Shown here one piece after another: positions 56,685 through 64,000 of a stretch of DNA of 64,000 bases. The stretch spans positions 1,240,001 to 1,304,000 of the forward strand of contig JAJTUQ010000007.1 in assembly GCA_021399445.1 (NCBI GenBank), in the 5' to 3' direction. The stretch's first letter is position 1; every line of letters starts with the position of its first letter. The notes below the pieces were generated by a model. That model was given only the letters and a program-made list of their open reading frames with translations, was not told where the DNA came from and searched no databases. The stretch is from Xylogone sp. PMI_703 (taxonomy: Eukaryota > Ascomycota > Leotiomycetes). The translations under genes were made by a program, and so were the position numbers.

Positions 56685-58899
56685 TTAGGTTCCCTCGTTC
56701 AACTCTACTTCTACCACTTCCACACTTTTATCGCTTTGGATTGCTAGGTTAGCTAACGTAGCCGTCTCTTCAATTGAATCTGTTTGGTATATTGACGATA
56801 TCCCCAGTTGATAGCCTCTCTCACGTGCTGTCCCTGGTTCATAAGTGTCTCCAATATTATCGATTCTCTGAAGGCCAATTCTAGTAGCCACACGGCCAAA
56901 CCTGGTAGTATATCGCTGGCGGTTTGGCACCACCTGACGGTTTGGCACCACTTTTTGCTGAACAGGCACTTCAATCTCTGTTTCTAGTATTGCAGGTCGT
57001 ATCCGTGGAACTGAGGTCTCCATAATTGGAGGCGCTGAGCTAGTTGGGAGCTCAAAGGCCGAAGGTAAACGTCTTGTGCTAGATATGGCTGTATTGGAGT
57101 TTTTGCTGCCACCAAAAGCTCCCTTTGGCCTTCTTTTGCCCCGAACAGTTTGAGGGTTCAATACAGGCCCCTGAATGTTGTAATTAGCTGAGATACTTTC
57201 AAGCTGCCTGTCGTAATACCAGTGACTATGTATATCTTCTAAGAAGATCATACCCCCGGCCTGTTGACGTTTCTATATAATATAGTAACAAGGGAGGCTC
57301 ATAGAAGTCTGAATCGTACAATCATAACCTTCAGGAGATGTTGTAGCACCATTCTTAAGTATTTTAGCTTGTTCAATCAAGATCTTTTGAAGTGTATAAT
57401 TATAAACTTGACTAATTACTGTAGCAAAGAGTGGTATATTGATATAATGCTTGATTCGGAGTTGTTCTTGAGCTATAGCTATAAATATGCCTCTTTACTG
57501 AGTAGCCCAAAATAAGACTAATCTATCGAATACGTCATTAAGATCTCTATCCCCACGTTATAAATATGTCTTTAAAGTACTGTAACATTCTTTAATTAAA
57601 GAGGTAATTATTACTCCGAAATGACAGTACTGGTTAATCTAATATCTTATTAACTTCTCCTTCCAGGGAATTAATTATGTTTTCTCAGTATATTCAATAA
57701 CTAAAAGGGGGAAAGTATACAATTTGGTGAGATTCGATTTATAGATTTCTTCGGTCTCAGATTCAAGGACAGCACTTCATACTTTCATGAATTCCTAGAA
57801 AGTAAAGTGCTTTCTCTATACCCCATTTACTTTAGAGGTAGGTAGGAAGAACCTCTTCGTTTTCGAGAGTATATTCATATTAACATACTATCTACAAAGA
57901 AAGTGGTTAGAGGTAAAGAAGTATGAATTTATATTCTTCATTAAAGCTAATTCTCTATTAGTTACAATAGAAAGTAACTCTAGAATATTGTATTTATTCA
58001 TTACTTCCTTTAACTGTCCTATGACCTAATCGTATGATTCTTCCGTCTCATTAGAAAAGAATGCTAGCCTTATTTGTAATACCTTGTTTCCACTAGTTAT
58101 AGTACATATATTGAAGAGTGACATACTGAATCGGTTGGTCTTATAAATATAATCCATAAGGAGAATATCAGAGTTTTGTTGATACATGGTTATCGTAATA
58201 AGGTTTATATAAAACAATCAAACAAGGTTATTAGTCGCATTTGTAGTATATACTTTGTAAGAGCCTCTTTGCTTAAGTTTCCACCTAATTTATTAGTAAA
58301 GAATATACAAAGGAAGAAAAGATAACATACAATAACCACTGAATCGGGGTCTTACTACCTAAATCCTTCAACCTTACTTACTGTGTAATATTGGTTATAT
58401 CACTAGACTTCAAGAGAGTTTCCGGCTGTTGGAGAGTAATTAAGTCAATAATTTGATTATTTTTCATGCTAACACGTGTATTAGCTACAATTTCAGCTCT
58501 TTGTTCAGCGCTTAAAGCGCCTACTCTATGCTGAGGATAAGTTATAGCTAGATTGGCAGTGTGGTTATGAGTAGGTTCTAGCACTTTGAGCCTCCAATTG
58601 CCGTTTTCTAGCATAGCAGTCATCTTCATCTTACAATCACACTTCTTGAAGCTTCCTTTGCGCCTCTTGGAAGGGTGAACCTCACTCTTTTTGCCTTTAG
58701 ATTGATAGCTTCCAAACCGAGCACAGGTGAAGATTACTTTATGGCTATTGCTATCACGCTTGACAAAGGCATAGCCATTGGCACGACCCCAAGGTTGAAT
58801 TGAAGCTTGTAAAGCTTCCAGATCAGAGTATAATGCTTCAGGAGGGGCAGGGGGTGCCTGGGAGCCTTCAGGGGGGGTAATACTGTATGGGGATGCCAT
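56685..58899 (-). pseudogene. Degenerate Mutator-type transposase
   Basis: The reading starts at an ATG at 58899. The intact first part (to 58378) holds a FAR1-type DNA-binding domain: GRANGYAFVKRDSN, the CDCKM cysteines and the PTHNH histidines. It ends at a stop in what should be a continuous DITNITQ..VRLKDLGSKTPIQ stretch. Further pieces are recognisable: the catalytic-core front DILLMDYIYKTNRFSM at about 58150-58200, helices such as HFGVIITS and AQEQLRIKH, a CDCTIQTSMSLPC-like zinc knuckle region, and an intact C-terminal frame 56685-57251 (HWYYDRQLE, GKRRPKGAFGG). Many TAA and TAG codons replace expected Gln or Trp codons, as repeat-induced point mutation would cause. Confidence 0.85.
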
Positions 58900-59101
58900 T
58901 TTGAAGCTCAAAAAAAGTGGTAAGAACAATTGAATTATGCTTGAAAGGCTCATCGGCATTAAATATAATCATATCCATAATAATTACAGTGCATTATTAC
59001 TGTGCCCTAAGCGTCCTGTATGTCTCAATTCCGGGTTCCTCAGTCTAAGCGCATATCTAGATTACTAACAAATTGTGTAGGTCAAAGTTTGCCGAATAGG
59101 C

Positions 59102-59162
59102 TCCGGTTATCGGTGATTTGCAAGTGGATTTAGGTCAAATGCAAGTGGATTTAGGTCTGCCC
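59102..59162 (-). repeat. Right terminal inverted repeat of the MULE
   Basis: Inverted copy of 56469-56529 with one difference (ATCACC against ATCGCC, read from the outer end inward). The target duplication TACTTTTA follows at 59163-59170. Confidence 0.92.
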
Positions 59163-59242
59163 TACTTTTACTCCGATACCATAAAGCTCAACTCTCAGCG
59201 TCATTCTACACATCTGTAACTATCTATATTGAATCCTACTCT

Positions 59243-61641
59243 ATGTCGAACCCTAGTCTATCCGGAAGACCCTTGCGTCGGAATGGCAAGCCTCAGTCGT
59301 GCGAGGCCTGTCGGAAGTCCAAGGTCCGCTGTGACCACAATCGTCCGACGTGCGATCGTTGCAGATTAAGAAATATCGATGCAGAATGTGTCTATCACCC
59401 AGCCCCGTTAACTCGGCCTCGCCGTCACGCAAGCTGGATCGGCCACGAGCCTGCCAGTCCTTCACATGCAGCAACTGGATCAGCCACAGTGACGCCAGTT
59501 GTTCCAGTGGCTCCGGGTGCTGCTTGCCTTAGCAGCATAGGTCTTGATACTCGCAGCGGTGGCGAAACTATCGATGCAGGAGGTGCTGGTGATGTAGATG
59601 ATGAAGAGTGCAACCCAAATGTGGATCAATTGCAGGATGTTCCTGTGGAATACAACGCTTATAACCATCTCTTGCAACCGGTGCAGTCTGTACAACCTGT
59701 CCAGCAGAATTTTCTGGGATCGACAAGCTATTCGTCGGTCTTCGCCCATAGCTGGAAGGATGGAGCGGCGGGCTCTAATAGCCAGTGGCCAGCACCCCTG
59801 GGCAACGAGACTGATAATGTTCCCGGGTCGGTGAAACTAGACCCGGATCGTGTGCACGATGGGGCTCTTCTGTTAGAACGATTCATGGATATTCCTCACC
59901 TAGACGACTTGATACAACGATTCTATCGGGTCCGAGACTTTGTCTTCATTCCGGCTAAACTTATCTTTCGCTCTGTCGAATCTATCAGGGTCACCATACA
60001 AGAACGATCCCAGAGTGACGGTCACCTTCAAAAACTGGCTGCAGATATCTTTGTCAATACCTTACGACAACTAGATTGTTCACATCCTATTAATGCGAAA
60101 GAAATTCATACACTATTCACTGGACCTCGCCTCCGATGGGAGATTATAGGTATCGTCTTCACCATCGTGGCACTAGCATTGAAAAGCTTCTTAGAAACAG
60201 AGTCGCTTTTCGGAAATGAAGGCGAGCCTATCGATCCTTTGAAGTTCGTCGCTCAAATGGCCAAGGCCAGCCATCTCTGTTTATCATTTTGTGATGAAAA
60301 TGAACACTCGAGTGATCTGCTGGCCTGGTATCAGTATGAGAGTTTGCTGCTTCAGACCGCGTTGCATGGCGATAGTAGTAAGAGATATCCAGCTTTTGGA
60401 GTGTAATGATGCTGAACAGCTTACGTATAGGCAACTTAGCTTGGAAGCGGTTAGGAGATTTAGCAACAACGATCTACGCACTTGGGATGCATCACAATAT
60501 TGATTCCAAAACTGGGGCAAGTTTTTTCTTTAAAGAATCACGCAATAAATGCTTCGCTGCCTCATATACTCTAGATAAGGCCATAGCCACTTTGCTTGGG
60601 AGGCCACCCAGGCTCTTAAGTTCTTACTTTTCAAGTTCTCTTCCACTAGATCTCACTGACGAAGAGGCTATGGCTGATGATGGCGAGTTAATTCTCAGCA
60701 CAGCCAAACTTGATGTCAATGGATGGAACACAGACGGCCGTATCCGCTCTTCGTCATGGATCCGTGTCAGAACACTAGTTAGCTTCGTCAGAGAAGAAGT
60801 GCTGCAACTATCCCTTGGAACAGCCACTTCAGGAATCTTGGAAATAGAGGATCGTGCCTCGTAAGTCCCACTCACTAGACATTCCATCGTGTCGGAGACT
60901 GGCTCTAACCGTACAAAGAAATATCTCGGATCGGTCAAAGCAGATGTGGGACTCGGTACCAACATTACTGAAGTACAATGATAGTTGCTGGCAAGTACGC
61001 AAATGCCCCAAAGAATGCTATATGCTACTCATTGTTTATATTGATTATGTATACAACGAATTCCTTCTTCACCGGGTTGTGGCTAGGCATACTAAAAGAG
61101 AGTCTATTCTATTATATGATTCAGCCTGGAGACTGCTGTCATTAAGTCTGACTCTCTGCCAAATGCGGGATCGATTGTGGGAATTTAAACACAAAATATC
61201 ATGGACAGTATGAAGCTTTCTTTTTGGTTTCTTATATCCAACGTTCATCCTTCAGGCAGAGCTAACATCACTGACCAGGTCGTGTATACTGGCCTTCCCA
61301 GCGCGGGAATACTTGCAGTCGAACTGCTGCGGCTGACACAGCATTCCCACGCCTCCTGCCTGACAATACCGCGTGCCGAGCTCATTAGGAGCCTCAGCGT
61401 TTTCATTGACTCTATGGGGTGGGTTTCGCAGCAAGGCCACGGTAACCATTCTTTGTGCCTCGTAGCGCAAAAAGTCCTTACGCAGATATTGGATGCGATC
61501 TTAGACCCGGTCACCTTTGGCCAGACAGAAGGAGATACAAACCTGAGGAACGCGGATTCATTCTCTGATGAGTTCATGAGGATGGAGACTTATATGTCTA
61601 GTTCTAGAGCAACAGAATGGTCTACATGGATCGTTGACTAA
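59243..61641 (+). CDS. Zn2Cys6 transcription factor with fungal regulatory domain
   Basis: Four exons, 59243-60377, 60431-60860, 60919-61207 and 61279-61641, give 738 residues. The zinc cluster has cysteines 20, 23, 30, 37, 40 and 49 (SCEACRKSKVRC, then CDRCRLRN). The fungal-specific regulatory domain follows, with LRWEIIGIVFTIVALAL, HGDSSNLAWKRLGDLATTIYALGMHHN (across intron 1) and ASYTLDKAIATLLGRPP. The intron 2 acceptor at 60918 was preferred over one at 60897 because it leaves a 58-nt intron with a CTAAC branch site; 37 nt would be too short. All frames stay open, so the gene looks intact. A transposon ends 80 bp before its ATG and may have replaced its promoter. Targets unknown. Confidence 0.9.
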
Positions 61642-63134
61642 CATGATTAGTGATTTGAAGTATATAATGTTACGTTTCAGTGAGTTTATTAAACATTTCA
61701 GATTACACTAAATGTATTTTACATTTATCAATAGTTATCTTTTTAAGAATTATTAGACTTTATTTATATTTATTTATAATGTATAAAGATTATTCTTCGT
61801 TATATAAAAATAACAACAAGATTAATTATTAATATTATAAAAGTTTACTTCTTTTTAATTACCTTATTAATATAATAATAATCAAATTTACCATCATAAG
61901 CTGGTATATTATTCTTACATCCTATATAATCATGTAGTCAAGTATCTCTGTTTTATAACTATAATTTTATACATAAAGTCCGTATACTTAATCATCTGGC
62001 CCGAACGCATCAGAGTGCTAGATAGCATTGTGATTACTAGGATCAGTATCAGTTTAACTAATATATGTACACAGTTCCGTAAGATTGCTAGTCCTCATGT
62101 TTACAGTACAGCGTTCGACCTGGGGTATCATAAGTCATATGCCATCTATCTCTACTTTCTCATTGTAACGATCATGGCTACGCTTTTTTCGTGCCTCCTG
62201 CTTAAGAGGGAGGATCACAGAATCGCCGCAGAATCACGGCAGCAACTGTATCAGTAGTATAAGAGTATCAAAAACCTGGTATAAGTAGTATAATTTTATA
62301 AAATCTAGCTATTCATGCGTCCTATTTTTAATGCTTCGCTTCTTAAGTAGCAAAAAATAATAATAAGATCAATAAAGTTTAATTACAAGCAGTTTGATAT
62401 TAGAATCTCAACACCTCACCTAGAGCGGAGTGAGGAAGAGTGATGAAAAAGATCCACAGCAACCTTGTAGATAAGGTTCATTTCAGAAAACGAGATCAAA
62501 CTTTTTGGAGAGGAATTGAATAAGAAGAGGAAAGAGAAGAAAACACAAAAAGAAGAAGATGTGCAGGATGGGTGATATTTTCAAACCAACAGCAACAACC
62601 AACAGACGAGAGGGCGTATACCTGCAGCTACTTCGTCCAGGCCTGGTGTCAACATAATATTAAAGTATAAGCAGCTAGGGAACTGGACATCTCGTCTGAT
62701 CTGACATCCATTCAAGTCTTACAAGGTCCTGCTGCAGCTTAACTACTACTTAACCCTATCGATGTCGCCCCAGCCCCAGCTCGATGCAGTCCAGCGCCGT
62801 CCTGCGCTAAGCCTCTTTCAGCGCGTCATCCAGCGATGGGGCTGATGGCAGGAACCGACAGGGCAGATCCCGGCCTACGCCCAAATACGTTCTGTCTACT
62901 GTGCCATCGGGATAATATCAGAATAATTCCATCGTCAGCTTCTTCCCAATAAGCGAACTCCGAAAACCACTAGAACACCGAGCGGTCCCACTGCTAAACA
63001 GTCGTTGTTCCTATGATGCTTCGTAGTGGACAGCATATAAGTTCACCAAAATGTCTACAATATATGGATGCCGATGCACTTTAAGAGGATCTGTTCTGTC
63101 GTTGATCTGATACTACCCGATATAAGTTTTAGGT
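61642..63134. other. AT-rich tract with possible gene relics
   Basis: 61640-62000 is very AT-rich with stops in all frames. The frame 62015-62257 ends with a single hydrophobic helix and a basic tail (AIYLYFLIVTIMATLFSCL, KREDHRIAAE), which recalls the last helix of MFS permeases of the allantoate/nicotinate type. It may be a transporter remnant (weak). 62740-62960 is GC-rich and could be another decayed fragment. No intact gene. Confidence 0.4.
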
Positions 63135-63418
63135 TTGAGCTAAATACACTTGCACTTTAGCTCAGGCCTGTAAGCAGGCTAAAAGAGCCAACGGCCGTTG
63201 GGCGCTAGCCATAGAATACAGCCCATACAGTACAATGTAACTTATAGTCATAATTAGGCCTGTTTGTACGTTAACTCGCAGTTTATAGTGTATACTTCAG
63301 TGAGTAGTGCCTATAAGCACGCTGTAATGTCTGTGATTCAGGTAACCGAGGCCTAAAAAGGCGCTGGCGTCGGTCTTGGCAAGTGCATATAGCTAAAGTG
63401 CAAGTGTATTTAGCTCAA
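63135..63418. mobile_element. MITE-like element with 28-bp inverted ends
   Basis: Perfect 28-bp inverted repeats at 63135-63162 and 63391-63418 begin TTGAGCTAAATACACTTGCA and enclose about 230 bp without coding capacity. The core GAGCTAAATACACTTGCA matches 16 of 18 positions of the GACCTAAATCCACTTGCA repeat in the nearby MULE ends. I found no clear target duplication, and a similar half-motif (CTGTATTTGGCTC) follows at about 63438, so the true ends may lie further out. Confidence 0.6.
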
Positions 63419-63539
63419 TCTTAGTTTAAAGTCTAACTGTATTTGGCTCAGCCTTAAATAAGTGAATCATCTCCTCCGCATGCACGTATGTGTATATCCC
63501 ATGCAAACTGTAGTATGTATAGAATTTAGAAAGTATTGT

Positions 63540-64000
63540 CTAAGATGCTGCTGGGACTGAAGAATTCAATATTATCATCTGATAATGTATGTAAAACATT
63601 GGAATTTCACTTACCAGTAAAAGAATATCCTGTTCCTGCGGGTTCTATCGCAGAAGGACCGTCCCCTTGTGACCATATAAGCGTCCCTGGATCTGTAAAA
63701 GAACCGTTGTCACTCCGCAATGTCGGATCAATTTTGAGAATTGTTTGCACGTTTGGATTTCTCGTTAGGGCCGGATGCTCGTAATTCCACCAAATATTGT
63801 CGCTCGGATCATCTCCAGGGTTACTTTTGGGTGTAAAGAAGTACACATCACCATTGCAAGTCTCTCCCATAGCCTGAGAATGTAATGCTGCCCACACCCA
63901 AAAAGGTGATTGTGTATCGGAAGTATTTGCAGGATCAGGGACTGCTAAGTTCGACAGGCTTTTGAGATATGTGCGCTGCGTCAACATAAACTCAGAGTCG
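63540..64000 (-). CDS. Partial gene of unknown function at the right edge
   Basis: Minus-strand frame open from the window edge (64000) to a strong GTAAGT donor at 63614, about 128 codons. A 58-nt intron would lead to a last short exon at 63556-63540 (V-P-A-A-S, stop). The visible part is rich in Asn, Pro, Asp and Trp (SPFWVWAALHSQAMGETCNGD, IWWNYEHPALTRNPN), without membrane helices. It could be part of an extracellular or enzyme domain, but I do not recognise a family. The 5' part lies outside the window. An ATG at 63987 exists, but the frame continues upstream of it. Confidence 0.5.

Larger units (their letters stand above)
56469..59162 (-). mobile_element. Mutator-like (MULE) DNA transposon, 2.7 kb
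   Basis: Bounded by 61-bp terminal inverted repeats differing at one base and flanked by an 8-bp direct repeat TACTTTTA (56461-56468 and 59163-59170). The inside encodes, on the minus strand, a degenerate Mutator-type transposase with a FAR1-like N-terminal zinc domain, as in the fungal Hop-like group. The body is AT-rich and stop-riddled, while the ends are nearly identical. Target duplications of 8-10 bp are usual for Mutator elements. Autonomous movement is unlikely, but the ends could still be recognised by transposase supplied from elsewhere. Confidence 0.9.

Noticed and set aside
60861..60897. 37-nt intron in the Zn2Cys6 gene at 59243-61641
   Set aside because: Too short for a fungal intron; the acceptor at 60918 gives 58 nt with a CTAAC branch site and the same frame.

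Overview
The window is nuclear DNA of a filamentous ascomycete (Pezizomycotina). Short GT-AG introns of about 50-110 nt interrupt most genes. There are three Zn2Cys6 regulators, a HET-domain gene, a 2EXR-family gene, a fungal seven-helix rhodopsin-domain protein, a sedolisin protease, a single dispersed 5S rRNA gene and a tRNA-Gln with a short intron. A species cannot be named from the sequence alone; a Leotiomycetes-like fungus would fit but is a guess.

Layout. 1-14 kb is a housekeeping block: signal peptidase SEC11, an E2 ubiquitin-conjugating enzyme, a TBC Rab-GAP, an S6K/Psk1-type AGC kinase, the BCS1 AAA chaperone of the Rieske protein, and an HPP-family membrane protein. 15-24 kb carries a HET-domain gene, a 5S rRNA gene, a secreted S53 peptidase, tRNA-Gln(CUG) and a rhodopsin-domain membrane protein. 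Two long gene-poor tracts (24.1-28.6 and 30.4-33.7 kb), rich in short GTAC-centred palindromes, flank an amino acid/GABA-type permease. Threonine synthase follows at 33.7-35.6 kb.

35.9-42.4 kb is a co-oriented trio: tannase/feruloyl esterase, Zn2Cys6 regulator and MFS sugar transporter. It looks like a small catabolic cluster for plant-derived esters. A zinc alcohol dehydrogenase, an NCS1 nucleobase/nucleoside permease, an AlaX-type tRNA editing protein, a 2EXR protein broken by an exact 13-bp tandem duplication, and another Zn2Cys6 regulator follow to 54.5 kb.

The right end is AT-rich and repeat-laden. It has a perfect 10 x 16-bp minisatellite and a complete but degenerate Mutator-like transposon with 61-bp terminal inverted repeats and an 8-bp target duplication. 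That element ends about 80 bp upstream of the start codon of a third Zn2Cys6 regulator. A small MITE-like element at 63.1-63.4 kb has ends resembling the big transposon, and a partial unknown gene runs off the right edge.

Exon boundaries were worked out by hand from splice signals, reading-frame phase and family conservation. All family assignments rest on motif recognition from memory; no database search was possible.
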